Notes: a model not told the origin generated them from the letters alone. A stretch of DNA of 64,000 nucleotides from Massospora cicadina (GCA_022478985.1 JAKSZP010005259.1:1-64000), one strand, 5' to 3'. Shown: positions 1-12,400, numbered from the stretch's first letter. Made by a program: numbers and translations.

Positions 1-2000
1 CAGCAATTAGACCAAACAGGCCCCTCCTAACTATATGGAAACCAATATCTCTAAGCCTTCCATAGTCCCTGCCGTCAATATTCTTTGCTTTCCTATATGG
101 ATATATGTAATCCTATTTTAAAGGAGAGATTAACTCCAGGACAGTAATGTATTTCCTATTATCTGTACGCTTATGAGAGTTCAATGGAGGAGGCCTCCAA
201 CCCTCAGAATTTAAAGTATATCCAATCTTATTTGAAGCATTGCACAGGAGATTATGTCTCCTCACATAAAGAAATTTAACACTTGGGAAAATTTCCATAC
301 CAACCTAAAAAAGACTAGAAGCAACTAGATCTTGGTTAATCAGTAGCAGGCGTTAATGGCCATTTAAACAAAGTAGAATGTCCTTTTGGGTTTGTCAGAA
401 AAATTCTAGGCCCAAGAACAACCATTGGTTGTTATTAACCATCTTTTGCTGGATGATTGTTAAAATCTTGGAGATGTATTCTTTAAAATTATAGTTCACT
501 TAAGCTCACTTGTTTAACTGCATAGGTTTACTGTATGTGAGTTTTATGAATTGTTGATAATTAATTAAAAGGGTATCAATAATAAGAAGACTATTACACT
601 TGTTATATTTTTTAAACCAAGATGAAAATTAAGCCCAAAGCTAAACTGGTGCTTGGCCTATTCTTGAACGTTCTTCAGGACTATTTGTAGGGACTTTTTC
701 CCTCTTCTGATAGAACTTAGCCTAGGATTAGGTTTAGTGTTTAATTTCTCTTCACTCATAGTCTGCGGAGATAACAATACAATAGACAAAGGGTCTCTTA
801 TCCTTCAAACTTTAGTCTCAAGAGAAAATTATGACAGTCTAAATTACTTAAAGTAAAATAATTTATAACTATGTTTATCTATCTGCTTTATTTAAGATAC
901 AAGAGAATTTTCAGGCAAACCGGTGCCCAACTCTTCTGTTGGCACCCTAATTGAAAATGGCATCTGTCACCAATGATTTAACCCTCCAGGGTCACTCCAA
1001 ATGATCTTCCTCATCAGTTTAGTCAGAATTTGTTGCTGACTATTAATGCAACCTCTTCTGGGTTGAGATGGAGAACGTGTTCTAACGCCTTTGCTCAACC
1101 CCAGTGTGTCACCATCTTTAATTTACAACCTGGTTAGAGAATGGGATTCTTACCCATAAAAAGCAAGTTGTAATATCAAAAAGGGTTAACTCGCAAGTTG
1201 CTTATCATAGGCAGCATCACTAACCTAGCAACTCATAAACCCCTTAGTCAATTAGCGACAAAATCTTATTAATTCCTACGAGCTAAATAAGATTATCAAT
1301 ATTAAAGTTAAAAACTTAAACATTTGTTTGTTGTCAGGGATTATCCTCAAAGAAACATTAGAAATTTAGGAGATCAAAACCTGGTGAATTACTGTATATT
1401 TGCTAGGAATATTTTTCCAAACAATAGTTGTTGTAAGTGATCAATAACTCCCACATCCACTAGTGAGGTTTATTCTTTTATGGAAAGGCGAATCTATTAT
1501 AATAATATAAGCTGGATAATGTGATCCTATCAAAATATGAACTATGACACCATAATTGCTGTAATTTTCACATTGGAATTGTATCTTTAGGTCCAACTAC
1601 ATATGTTTGTCTGGAAGATTAACATGACTTTCATTTAAAAATCAAAGAAGCTCTTAATTAGGTTCATGCATTTACCTTGAGTTTAAAAGCCTCATTTTCT
1701 AACTCTCCCAGCTCTCCTTAAGTCCACGTTATTGAAAACCAAAGAATCTCAAACTTTTGTGCACTTACTGTAATGGCCTTCTTTATAACGTCAAGCATTG
1801 TTGAAAGAGACTTGAAAGGGGTGAAAATGACCAGTCCATGTGATAGACGAGGCGTTTCATGATGATATCCCAGTACAGCCTCAAGAACCCTTAGTGATCT
1901 CTACAGAGTATAATGTCATTATACCTAGGGAAGACAACTTGGTACCAGTTGATAATAAAAAATACTGCATACTCTTAATCTGATAAATCTCCAATGTTTC
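1..2000. other. AT-rich intergenic or decayed repeat DNA, unassigned
   Basis: No reading frame longer than about 60 codons and no recognisable domain was found on either strand. Because the protease and RT of Gyp-1 follow at once on the plus strand, this stretch most likely holds its decayed gag gene and 5' LTR. I could not find a matching copy of any part of it downstream of the Gyp-1 pol gene, so the LTR is not delimited. Confidence 0.35.
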
Positions 2001-2070
2001 TTAATCTGCCTCCTCAATTTGGGAGTTTAATCACACAAGTTGTTTTTTTGAGTCTAAGGTTCCTATCCAC

Positions 2071-2115
2071 ACCATTGCTGACATTTGTTCTACTGTGAAT
2101 GTCATTTCATTTAAG
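2071..2115 (+). pseudogene. Gyp-1 aspartic protease active-site remnant
   Basis: The frame at 2071 reads TIADICSTVNVIS, which fits the retropepsin active-site pattern I-(V/L)-D-T-G-(S/A)-x-(V/I)-N-(V/I)-(I/V)-S seen in the other Ty3/Gypsy proteases of this window. The catalytic Asp is kept (2080-2082), but the following Thr-Gly has become Ile-Cys, so the enzyme would be inactive. In a live element this protease would process Gag-Pol inside the virus-like particle. The stretch is short; its position 0.8 kb upstream of RT supports the call. Confidence 0.5.
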
Positions 2116-2879
2116 TTAATAAAACGCACCAAGGTAGCTCCTGGCTTATAATAATACATGAAGTATGATTCATCTGTACTACAATGCATTAATCAATTGA
2201 GGTCTAATTCTTGTTACCCGTTTTCTTTAAATTGCCATTAAATGCCTCAGCCATTGCATTAGATAGCCATAGTTACAACCTCCTCCTCATAACTCAGTTT
2301 CTCAATGACTAATCTGATGTTATCTTATTGTTGTAATTTTTTTATCACAATTAGTACATAAGTTCCATTCAGTTTTGAGACCTCCCCTGATACCGACTCA
2401 GATATTAAAGCTCAAGCCTGCCTGCTGAAAAAAAGAGATAAAATTTTATATTATATTAGGGCTCTAGAGTACATATACTCCCTCATGCGGTAGATGGCCA
2501 AGAGGGCATGCATATCTTTAAAGGCTGACTACTATGCTGCCAAAGTCCTAGGTCATCATTGACACTAGGAAACATCAGTATTCCCTCTGAAATTTTAGTT
2601 GAAGTATGAGGTGTGGATAACCCATCAGTCAAAAAAATCCTGACCTCAGAAAAATAGATCTTGTTTAGGCTAGATTCATATTGGTATTGCTGGCCAAACT
2701 CACTGATAAATCTAGAACAGATGTGCCCAATACTCCAGTTGCTTAAGTTTGCTACTTCCTGTAGAAGCAGTTGACAACATATGTAACTTTTTCAAGTATA
2801 ATGGACTCTGGGCTAGAATAGCCCCCATCAGTAGCTCTAATTAATACCTTTATTTGGCGATAGATCACCAGTGAGCAAT

Positions 2880-3764
2880 GGAGCCAAGTTGATCAATTAT
2901 TAGAAGAATACCCTGACCTTTTCTCAACCTCCATCTATGATTTTAGAAAAAGAATGTCATTTTACATATTGTTGAGACTGGGGAAGCTCAACCCACCCAA
3001 TCCTGTTTCTACCAAAAAAGTAAGGTCAAAGAAACTCAGGTGGCTATTGAACTTGAGCATCAACTTGAAGCTGGGATAAGGGTGCCTTCCCATAGCTCTT
3101 GGGCCTCCCCTCTATTGTTAGTTTGTAAGAAGAATGATAGTAATTGAGTAGTGATGGACTATCAAAGGCTTAACTCCATGACTAAAAAGATGGTTACACT
3201 CTGCCCCATATCAATGACCATCTCCGCTTGCTTAACTGGTCCCAATTATTTTTCACTATTGATCTCTAATGGGTAAATTAAGTAGAGCTAATATCTGAAG
3301 GTCAATTCAAGCGTACTCTCATAGCCAACTTAGGACTATAATGAGCCAACCAGAATGTCACAGGGCCTCTACAACGCGCCTTCTACCTTCCAGCGCGAAA
3401 TAGACATAATTCTTGGAGATTTGAAGCTATCCTGTGTCATTGTATACCTTGATAATATTACTATATTACTAAGAACTTTTATTAGCCACATGTAAATCTC
3501 CATGAAGTCAATAATATTAGAAAGATCACCCTAAAGCTTAAGCTTTTGAGGTTCTTTATTTTAAATTAAAAAGAAATTACTCAGACTAAAGGTTTTATAG
3601 CAAGGCATTCAGCCCACCATTTATAAAGTCACTATTAATAAGAAGATGTCGCACCCCCAGAGCCTCAAGGAATTATATTTCAGTAAAGGTAAAGTATTAT
3701 TGTCTTTTTATCTTTTGGTTTACTGATCTACCCAGCCCCTCATCTCCTACAGAGGAATTCCCTT
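2880..3764 (+). pseudogene. Gyp-1 reverse transcriptase remnant
   Basis: The frame reads in pieces through the usual Ty3/Gypsy RT landmarks: an N-terminal (E)YPDLFS stretch near 2920, a VPSHSSWASPLLLV block near 3080, the LYNAPSTFQ block at 3367-3393, and the catalytic YxDD box at 3445-3456. The last reads YLDN, so the second catalytic Asp is lost by a single G-to-A change. The tether to RNase H (IPFEWQL) begins just before 3765, where the retroposon Rp1 interrupts the gene; it resumes at 5680. Numerous in-frame stops make it non-functional. Confidence 0.7.
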
Positions 3765-3781
3765 TTGAGTGGCAGCTTATA
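3765..3781. repeat. 17-bp target-site duplication of Rp1, left copy
   Basis: The 17-mer TTGAGTGGCAGCTTATA here is repeated exactly at 5663-5679. Together the copies bracket Rp1. A perfect duplication of this length is typical of target-primed non-LTR retrotransposition and not of LTR elements, which give 4-6 bp. Confidence 0.9.
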
Positions 3782-5662
3782 ATAAGATCTTGAAGTTTAT
3801 AAAAAAATTATAGATTTTAAATTTTATTCAAGAGTACACAACTGGAGATGATGTACTCAGGGTAGGAACGGCGTGAAAACTGGGAATATAAAATCATATA
3901 AACTTGGCAGTGATAGGTGAATTTCTTATCCTACCTTGACAGAGGAAGAGGGAAATCATGCAGATCTTCAGGTTCAGAATTAAAGAGGCAGATTAATGCT
4001 GATAACAAGAGAGCTGGGGCGTCTACAGTATGAGGGTTGATAAAAGCAGATTATTGTTGAGACTGATAATTTAGGCCTGGAAAATAGCCTTAATGAGTTT
4101 GGCAACGTGATATTTGGCTTGATTGAGGGAGCCAAGGTGTTGGGAGAATTTCACAATGTTGGATCTGGACTCAGCGGATGAGGAAAAAGCTGCCAGTGCA
4201 GCAGCATGTTTGCCAGTGAGGGGTGGCAGCTTCAGTGAGGCAGGTTATTTAATTTTTTGACACAGCGTGGAAATCAAGAGGAAATGAGATGATATGTAGT
4301 CTTCTTTAAATAAAGCAACAGATTTTTCCACTGCTTTATGGAGATGACAACTTTTGGGTTAGGACACCGCAGCCCTAACAAGCTGGTGGTTGCTTTGGTA
4401 AAGTGTATAATTGGGTTTAGGGACAAATCATTTAGGCGGGAGCAGGCGTCAAAGTCCAGATTCAAGTTAGGATTTAAATCAAATGGTTTAGTAGGTGGTG
4501 GGACAATTTTACCAGATTAAGTCAAATCATGCAATAGGTCCTGAGGGTTTTAGTTGATATGAATTGATAAAAAGATAGATGGCTGTGATTGGGTAAGTTT
4601 TAGAGCGGGAGATAATTGGATTGAACATGGGTTCAAGACTCTTCATGATTGGTTGGAATAGGTTTAAATTGCCAGTGTGGGTTTGGGTTGCTAAATTTTG
4701 CTGCTGATTATTTAGCGCACAGCCTAGGGGGTGGGGGAATCCAAAATCCCCAATAAAACGTTGTTAGTGTTTGTCCTCATGGGTGGAGTTGGTTGTGTTT
4801 ATGAGGTTGAATTGTATTGACATTTTTTTAGTATGGTCCAACATGACAGAGGAGAAAAATGTGTGAGCATTGTTGATGTGAGCTCAAAAAAATAGTTCAG
4901 GTGCAGATGGAATGTAGACATGTGTTGTGATGTATTAGGCAGTATTCAGCTGGAAGGGGGTGATGAAGGCCATTGCCTGAGGTGCCACAAGTAACAACAG
5001 CACCACTCAAGACAATGAATTAAAGGATGCGGCCATTTTCATAAGTGGACAGCCCTGACATCAACCCATATAAAATGTTTGAGGGGAGAGGTGAGGGAAG
5101 GCTCACAAAGATCACCACACATGTGGTGTCAGCTGGGAGATGTGTTTGGGTGGTGGTGAGGGGTAATTTATTAAATATTAAGGGCTTTGCTGCTGCACGG
5201 CCGCGTTATCTTCAGTGATAAAACCTATATCAAAATAGCCCTTGTAAGGGCAGAAGTCTATATATTTGGTCAAAGAAAAGGTTGTAGTTGCCAGCTCAAA
5301 TATTATTTTTTAGCATATGTGAAGATACGTCCTTATTTGATGTAAAGCAAAAGTGGATGGTAGATTGACGTAGGGCTAAAGGATGGGTGCAAGATAGGTG
5401 GACTCACATGAGATGGAATGCTAAACCTTTGGAGGAACATAGTAGACAGATGTATATGGTGGACTGGACAAGCCAGTCTTCACACGTTTGCCTAACAGGC
5501 AGTAAACGCTAGTAGGTGGAGCGCCATTGCCCCATATTGGAGTGGCAGGGGCGGAGCTGAGGGCATTGGCTGGAAATGGAGGCGCAGTGATTCAATAGTT
5601 GTTTTAATTAGCTTTAACTTAGATAAAATCACTCAAAAGTGGGATCAAATGGAAAGGAAAGC
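3782..5662 (-). mobile_element. Rp1: 1.88-kb non-LTR retroposon, minus strand
   Basis: This insert interrupts the Gyp-1 pol gene and is flanked by a perfect 17-bp target duplication. It is related along its whole length to Rp2 at 13660-15577; shared landmarks lie near 5040-5070, 5190-5250 and 5490-5580. The AT-rich low-coordinate end looks like a 3' tail, which places the element on the minus strand. Its last about 50 bases before the AT-rich run resemble the tail of the SINEs S1-S3. The minus strand carries a decayed proline-rich reading frame. No RT, endonuclease or other catalytic motif was seen, so it is probably non-autonomous. Confidence 0.75.
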
Positions 5663-5679
5663 TTGAGTGGCAGCTTATA
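5663..5679. repeat. 17-bp target-site duplication of Rp1, right copy
   Basis: Exact repeat of 3765-3781. Joining the two sides here restores the RT/RNase H tether of Gyp-1 (an EWQL stretch followed by an AFDRLK-like stretch), which shows that Rp1 entered a pre-existing pol gene. Confidence 0.9.
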
Positions 5680-6130
5680 CAAGAACATGCTTTTGATAGG
5701 CTAAAGACTCCCTTTGTAGTAAAACTATTTTAGTTTATCTGCATTTTTGTGTTATTCTTTCTTATTCACTGAAGCTAGTGATGTTGTATTTAAGGATATC
5801 CTTGCCCAACATGATAAAGAACAAGATGACCATCCAGTGACTTACTTTAGAAAGACCCTGAAAAAGGCCAACATAATAATAGTGTTACTAAGCACAAGTA
5901 CTTGGATGTTACAAGAACAGTAAAACATTACTAGCCTACCTATATATAGCCTATATTTTTATCACAGACCATGACTATCTCTGATAGTTACAATAAAAGA
6001 AGAACCCGGACAGACAATTAGTGAAGTGGGCATTAAGAATACAGAATTACAACTTTACTATTGTCCATTGTGCAGGAGCAATCCATCAAAGTGCTAACAG
6101 GCTTTTGAGGATTCTGGTGCTGGCTGCCTT
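5680..6130 (+). pseudogene. Gyp-1 RNase H remnant
   Basis: After the Rp1 insertion the pol frame resumes with an AFDRLK-like tether. It then shows an RNase H start (LFTEASDVVFKDILAQ near 5760, in place of the usual DASxxAxGxVLxQ), an HPVTYFRKTL block near 5835, and the connection block IVHCAGAIHQSANRLL near 6060-6105, equivalent to the widespread IVHRPGxxNxxADALSR. Frames are broken by stops. In an active element this domain removes the RNA strand during cDNA synthesis. Confidence 0.65.
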
Positions 6131-6229
6131 AGCAAATGAAGTATACCGACTATATATACTGATTGATTATACTTAAGGATGGTAATTAGAAACTTTCAAG
6201 ATCTAAATCAGCTATGAAAATTATCAAAG

Positions 6230-7325
6230 ATATTCAGAATAAAGAAGGAATGTTTATAAGAAAATCAACAAGAAACGGCCATCACATATGCCCTTCTTCC
6301 CTAAGAAATGTCATTCTTGAAGGAAATCTAACTGTGGGGCATGGAACGGTAAAGAAGACCTACAAATAAGAAAATAAATGCTGCTATTGAGAATGGATGG
6401 TTGAAACTATACTAGAAATAAAAAACCCATTTGACTTGTTTTACAAAATTGAGTAAGTTCTTGAGATTAAAATTGATTGTGACTCTGTCAAATAATTTAA
6501 TATTGTCAGAATTGATGTGATGGACCCTTTGCCCACTAAAATACATAAGCACAAGTATATCATATCAGCTGTAGATCATTTTGACCAAATTGGGTTGAAG
6601 CAAACTCTGTTTTATCTGTCACTGTAAAGGATACAGTCCTAAATCTTATTTGATCCATTTTCACTCAGAACAAATGCCCAAAAACTCTACTTTTTGTAAA
6701 AGGAACTAAACTTTACCTAACAGGTAGTCCATGAACTAACTTCGGATTTTTGGACTAACCAAAGTTTCACCACCATATATAACCCATCAACCAAGGGGCA
6801 ATGGAACTCTCTCATAAACTCTTGTTTCTATCCTTTAGAAAATGGCCGCCTCCAATCCTATGCACTAGAGCAACTATCTGCCCATCGCCTTTCTAGCTTA
6901 TCAGATGAGTTACCATCATGCAATCAAGATGTCCCCTTTTACTATATATGGGTGTACCCCTCAGCTGTCAAGTAGCGTGCAACCCCTACTGGTTCCTTAG
7001 TTCCCAAGAAACTCTTGTTTAGTGACGAGGGCCTTGCTAATAACATTATCTAGTTCAAGACCTTACTACTCAGGGAGTCATATAACTATAGCAAAGGAGA
7101 TATCTCACTCCATATTAGCTGACTCTCTTAACTGACATTACAAAAAGGAAACCCTGACTTTTTCAATCGCCATTGACCTGGAGGCCAACAGAAAAAGCAT
7201 AACGTCCTTTTTCAGGGCCCTACCATATCATGCATAAGGCAAATTTATGAGTAGCTCATTGCCACCATTACCCAAGAGACAGTGGTAAACCACATTCATG
7301 GCTAATTCCTACAGCCATATGTTCC
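6230..7325 (+). pseudogene. Gyp-1 integrase remnant
   Basis: The translation shows a decayed HHCC zinc-binding region (6240-6370) and a catalytic-core start DVMDPLP near 6510. This is followed by KYIISAVDHF near 6555-6585, a degraded TPYNPxTxGxxE block near 6765-6810, and a C-terminal IHG-x-FLQPY block near 7295-7320 that matches the end of integrase in Gyp-E (VHGWLLRPY). Stops occur throughout. The integrase would have inserted cDNA into the host chromosome. Confidence 0.65.
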
Positions 7326-7396
7326 CCTCCAACAGGATCTTGGTGGGAGTTTCCAGGTTTTGAGATAATAAGTAAGTCAATAATCATGATCCCAAA

Positions 7397-8149
7397 ATGA
7401 GCCTTAATAAGTTGACTCTTGATTTCATTCAATTGAAACCTGTCACTGAAGGTACTGATGGGAAAATATCAGGAATCAACAAATGCATGGAAAACGATGG
7501 AGACACCTTCTGGATTAAAATATCCACTTCCAGAACCACAAAAGGGCTAACTCCAATCAGTTCAGTCATGATGACATCATTGATGATGGACAATGAAAGC
7601 ATCAACTATGCAATTAAACCAGAAAATTTCCAAGAAATTGATTATAAATAACCATGGAGTTCTTTGTGGCATTGTGTCCCCACTCTCCCTATAACTATTG
7701 AGCTTCTAACTCAAAAAAGTTGTCTCTTTACCCCATATTTTTGTCTATACTAACCGCTCTTCTATTTTACAGCTTTGTGTATTATTCTGAACCACGGCTT
7801 ACAGTTCTTAGAGATGATAAGCTAACAGGAGGTTATGGGATGCCATTATATACCATTTTTAAAACTTTCTCTTCCAACTCCATAGCAACATTCTGCTCAC
7901 TGGGCAACTCTACACAATTGGAGCAAGTTTAAGGAGGATGATCTTCTGTATGCCTGTAAGGTAATTGGAAGGGTTAAGACAGAAAAACGTATCTTCATAT
8001 AGTTTTCAGCAGTTGAGGCTGTGAGGATAGGTGTTCTTCTATGGTATGAAGAATATTAACTAAATAACAAGTTTCCTCTGGTCATATAGTATGGACTGAG
8101 ACTCTGATTGAATACGATGCTATAAGTCTTCTTGCAGAAAAGTAGTGGT
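7397..8149. other. Region between Gyp-1 and Chr-X, two short open frames, no domain
   Basis: Plus-strand open frames of 84 codons (7397-7651) and 70 codons (7720-7932) are present but show no family I recognise. The second is hydrophobic at its start. They could be part of the Gyp-1 3' LTR or of the missing 3' part of Chr-X. I found no repeat partner elsewhere in the window that would settle this. Confidence 0.3.
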
Positions 8150-9630
8150 TCAAAGCTGGGTACAAAATATAGAGGAAGGTGCTTTAAGATCTAGGGATTG
8201 CCAAAACCAGCGTTTATTCCCTTAATATGGAATCCAAATTACTATTTCCTTGGTCATAGTCAAGCGACAGCCAGAAATAGGCGTAGAGGGCTATGGCATC
8301 CTCTTTTCAAGAAAGTTGAGCTTGAGGGTCAGTCTGGTCTCATTCCTCGCAAGAAGGGATGGAAGCATATCTTTGATCTGGCAGGGTAGCCTTTTCTATC
8401 TAATACTCCAAACTGTAAAGAATATGTCAGTTTTGGGGTGGTGTGAGACACCCCACCCATGATCAGGGTTCAGCCTTGGGCTTTGATTCGCTCAGGCAAG
8501 TGCAGTGGGAACAGTACCCCAATATTTCATCCTGCAATGTTGCATGCGCTGGGATCCCCTAAGTGCACACAAAAACTTAAAGAATTTGCACTTAAAAGCT
8601 TGACAAAGAGACCAGCCTTGTTGAGAGCAATTATAACTGCAACCAAATACTTAGTGTGCTGTTTGTGATTAGGTGAGTGGATTTCAATACTGTCAATGTA
8701 AGCAATACCACAAGAGAACTGGCTTCTTATAGGATATTTTCAATAAGTCACTGAAATTTTGTGGAGATTTTTAACACAAAGGGCATCACCCAAACCTGGA
8801 GATCCCTAGAATTGCTTGGATGGTTGTGAGCCACTCCTGTCCTTCCTTAACCTGCAATTGATTGAAGGCGGTGTCCAGTCAATTTTGGAAAAAACCAAGA
8901 CTTTTCTATTTCCTGAGCAATGGAATGCTTCAGAGGCAGGGGGTATGATTCTGGAAACCATCAAATATTAGATATGTATGCCCATAGTCTACACATGGAT
9001 GCAAGAAACTATCCATCTTTTATGTAAAACTATTGTAAAGCAATTGAGGAGGATTTCTTAAAAATCCTACCCTAATCCAAAATGTTATATAACCTCAAAC
9101 CTAGAGCCTTAGCCTCATCCTCAGTGTAAGAGTAAACAAGACATTTAATTTGCTTAGATTTACTTTAGGTAAATAAAAGTCATAATCGAGTAGGAAGAGA
9201 ATGGGTAGCCAACTCCAAGTTGATCATATCCTCATAGGGTTCAGCATATGATAAAAAATCTGTTGGAGGTCTGTAGGGGAGGGAATGGAGCGGCTATAGA
9301 GCTAAGGGATGCTTCCTGGGTAGAGTATTTTAAGTGGAAACTCGCCACTGAGTACCACATCTAAAAAACAATACTTTTAAGTCCAAGTTGATGTTTACAC
9401 GTTGGCACTGTCCCCATCCAATTTTCATGATTAATGGGTATAACAGGTCACGTAATGCTGAAAAGTGGTTACAAAAGTGAAATCGTGGATTTTAAATGGA
9501 ACAGGACGCTACACAGTATGAAACACATATTGTGCTTGAAGACACGCCTAATACAGGATGTTGAGTCCTAGTAAGGATGCAACTCGCAAGTGCTAAACCT
9601 CAGGAATTCAACAAATATATCGGCTGCTGA
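8150..9630 (-). pseudogene. Chr-X reverse transcriptase and downstream pol remnant, minus strand
   Basis: Read on the minus strand, the region holds an RT core resembling that of Chr-A. HPCVDYGH lies near 8990, corresponding to HPCVDYRHLN in Chr-A. AFNQLQVKEGQEWLTTIQ lies near 8820-8870, corresponding to AFNQ(I)xVxEGQExLTAIQ. Stops and frameshifts are frequent. Its right edge at 9630 is the insertion point of Gyp-B; the protease and gag of the same element continue at 26770 once Gyp-B is removed. RNase H downstream is not clear and integrase was not found, so the 3' half may be deleted. Confidence 0.6.
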
Positions 9631-10613
9631 TGTTCTAAAACTTGACAACAATCAGAAAATTTGGGACCAAAAGGTAATCCACAAAAGACACTAACAATTG
9701 ATAAGGATGTTAATATAAAAATGATTTTATTTAATCATAGTGAGGGGTTTAAATAAACCCTATAATTTAAGAAAGGCATAGAATTTATTTCAGAATAAAG
9801 AATTATGATCATGTGACATTCCATATATAAAATAAATTGCATTAAATATGGTTAAGGGGGAAGTACATGTGGAGATAGATGGGCTTCACAATTCATCTGA
9901 CATATGTTTACAGTTGACATCGCTGAGAATTTGAATCTGGCAATAGTTTCAGAAAATTGCCATTGCATCTATTAATTTTCATGTTGATCCACTGAATCCA
10001 AAAAGAAGTTTCATATTTGTTATTGTCTCAATTTCAATCAAAAAACAAATTCAGATGACGAATTTCTGATCCAGGCTGTTGCGTTTTGATTTAGCAAAAA
10101 TACTAATAATTTTGAGGTGGTTGCCCAATCATATCTCTAAAAAATTTCTGACATAATTTAATGCATATTAACTAAAAAGATGTTCAAATTTCATTTCCAT
10201 ATGATAATGCTTTAAATAAACTTAACTAATCAGTCAGCTTTGATGTAATTATAACTTGTATATTTGTCTATTTTTGAGGAGTGTTAGCATAGTGGGTAGT
10301 TCCTGCTCCACTCTGGGTCAGGTTTTGCTTGAAACAGGTTTGAAACCAGCACAAGCTAAAAAAATTGGCGTGGTATATTTACCCTAAGGTTGATCTACCT
10401 CGTTTACTTATATATTTGACTATTTTCTGGCTTCTGGTTGGCTGGAAAATTATTTTCATCCTTCAAAATACCCTTTGTTTCTAAAAAAGGAGTCGTTTTT
10501 CTCACAGGTGGCATAGCTAAATTCAGGTTAGTGTGGGGACAAACTTTGGAGTTAGTTCATTTAATTATCTGAGTATTCTTTAGATAAAATAGAATGAATT
10601 GAACTATTAGACA
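9631..10613 (-). repeat. Gyp-B 3' LTR, carrying SINE S1
   Basis: Begins TGTTCTAAAACTTG and ends CTATTAGACA on the plus strand. It matches 25940-26769 throughout, with strong blocks at 9640-9690, 9840-10010 and 10500-10613. SINE S1 plus its 16-bp duplication accounts for the whole length difference. The purine-rich strand just inside it (minus strand, 10614-10640, GAGAAGAATA) may be the polypurine tract. Confidence 0.8.
10276..10410 (+). mobile_element. S1: short tRNA-derived SINE in the Gyp-B LTR
   Basis: A 135-bp insert flanked by a 16-bp duplication (10259-10274 and 10411-10426, one mismatch), absent from the other Gyp-B LTR. Its head resembles a tRNA gene. An A-box-like block (TAGCATAGTGGGTAG) lies near 10285, and a B-box-like GGTTTGAAACC at 10337-10347 is one change from the consensus GGTTCGAAACC. 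The 3' part ends in AAGGTTGATCTACCTCG, the tail shared with S2, S3 and the Rp elements, followed by an AT-rich end. RNA polymerase III transcription and mobilisation by a LINE are inferred from the family type. Confidence 0.85.
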
Positions 10614-10649
10614 CCTGGATATTCTTCTCATCAGAGCGAACATCCATAA

Positions 10650-11925
10650 TTCTGGCATCACCCTCTTTAAGAATATTAAACGGAGAATAGTGATGTGGAA
10701 ATTGTCCATGTACATGGGTTATAGTAATCCCAGAAGTGAGAGATTTGATAGAATATTCATCACCTCGTTGATAGGTGAGTTACAAAAAGGCTTTCCTAGA
10801 TTGAACTAGGTTTACCACTTCAGGGAATAATGTGATTGTGATAATATAGAACTAAATCTGAGATTAAAAGGTATGGATAAAGTTTGTTTGAGTTCATCAG
10901 CAGCTTGGCCCTCATTGTAACAGTTTTTTGCTAAGTTTTTCATAAAGTCAAATCAAAGTTGAATAATGTGTTGAGCCATTTTTCATAGCTTTATCTGAGT
11001 CTTCAATATTAGCAGAGAGGACATTCTTAGCTAATAGGTGTGTATTCCATGTTCCTGATCATATAAGGCTCAGAAAGATGACATCTTCAGTATCTAATGA
11101 TAACTAATATGATACGCCATGAGTGCAATAGGCAAGTATTGATATCAGTTTTGGGATCTTAACTTGCTGTTTCTATGTAATATGGAAACTAAGATGCCAT
11201 TAGCTCACTTCACGGTACTCACTTGTAAAAAAGGTTTTAAGGAGCCAAAAAAGAGTTGTTATGCAACCATAAATGTAGCCAGGATCATGAAAACTCTTAA
11301 GGTAAAATCTTTCCATTATCACAGAGGAAAACCTGGGGACATTCATTCTGGGTAAAGATTTTTTTAATGTAAGAATGTGGCGGTGGCTTTAGCAGTCTGA
11401 GTTAAAAAAGCAACGGCCTTGATCAATTTTAAGATGATCAATTCCCAATAATATGTAATGATTTTGATAGTAGCTTGAGGTAGCAGACTTACCACATCAA
11501 AACTGATGGTAAGAAATTTGTGGGGGGTAGTAGGTTGCTATAGATGACTGGTTTTATAATTAAATACTTTTTTTATAAGGTAAAAAGCATTTAGGTCTTT
11601 TATAATAGAATTTGTTATACTAATATCAACGATCTCTAATCCATTCATTTGTTATTTCTACTCTCAATGACCAAGGGTAGATTGTGTTCTCATAATCACT
11701 AATACACATTCAAAAGTCCAGAAATAGGTTAACCAATTTATGCCTATTTCATTTATCGTTTTCCTTTGTCAACCTTGGTGTTTTGGGAGTGTTGTAAAGA
11801 TTTTCTTCATGGGTTCATCTCCATCATCACAAGCATTAAAAGCCATCAAAAAATTATGTAATCTCTCTACTTCACTATTTTCCAAGTGAAGAATAAGTAG
11901 GCGAGTTAGTCCATCTACATTCATA
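10650..11925 (-). pseudogene. Gyp-B integrase remnant, minus strand
   Basis: Minus-strand frames between the 3' LTR and the RNase H block occupy the place and length of a Ty3/Gypsy integrase with its C-terminal part. The sequence is too broken to read the DDE residues with confidence. A 63-codon plus-strand frame at 11164-11355 is an antisense shadow. The call rests mainly on position, between RNase H connection motifs at about 11930 and the LTR. Confidence 0.45.
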
Positions 11926-12400
11926 TGTCAGGTTTTAATGCAATGATTGATTTTTAAATTCAATGTCTAATCCTCATAGACCAATTAGCAATACTTCTGA
12001 TGGAATTTTTCAAGTTTTTTAAATACTTTAAATGGGCGTGGTATGTGACAACACTAGAGTTAGTCCATATAGAAAGGGGCGTTATTGATTTACTGCATGT
12101 TTGATGGCATGACACTCTTTTTCAGTGATGCTATAGTTGCGTTCTGCCTTGAAAGCATCTTGCTGAAGTATGAGATAGTGTACTTAACACCATTTTTGTG
12201 CAATTGAGCAATATATCCAAAATCATAATTGAAAGGCTTTAGTGAATAAGATAAAAGGATTTCCCTAATCTGGGTGGCGTAGGATAGGTTGGTTTGTAAA
12301 AACTCCTTTAGAGTTTCAAAGGCTAATTTCTGTTCTGAACCCCAAAAGAAGGGGTGTATTTGGTAAATAATCAAACGAGAGGCTCATAGATTTTAGAACA
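11926..12400 (-). pseudogene. Gyp-B RNase H domain remnant, minus strand
   Basis: A 94-codon minus frame at 12090-12374 starts in the tether (HPFFWGSEQKLAFETLKEFL) and continues with DFGYIAQLHKNGV and ISYFSKML, the usual start of Ty3/Gypsy RNase H. The first catalytic block (DASxxAxGA) is altered to YDFGYIAQ. Further downstream, near 11910-11940, the connection block DGLTRLLILHLENS closely follows DGLTLLPVLHLDNS of Gyp-E. The frame is interrupted in between. Confidence 0.7.

Larger units (their letters stand above)
2000..7400 (+). mobile_element. Gyp-1: degenerate Ty3/Gypsy LTR retrotransposon, plus strand
   Basis: Protease, reverse transcriptase, RNase H and integrase remnants follow each other in the Ty3/Gypsy order on the plus strand. 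All frames are broken by stops and small indels, so this is a dead copy. A 1.88-kb retroposon (Rp1) splits it between RT and RNase H, with a 17-bp target duplication. LTRs were not recognised; a purine-rich patch near 7335-7350 may be the polypurine tract. It is judged one of the oldest elements in the window because its motifs are the most eroded. Confidence 0.7.

Noticed and set aside
7720..7932. A small membrane protein gene
   Set aside because: The frame is hydrophobic at its start but only 70 codons long, lies between two retrotransposon remnants, and has no supporting feature. It is left in the unassigned stretch.
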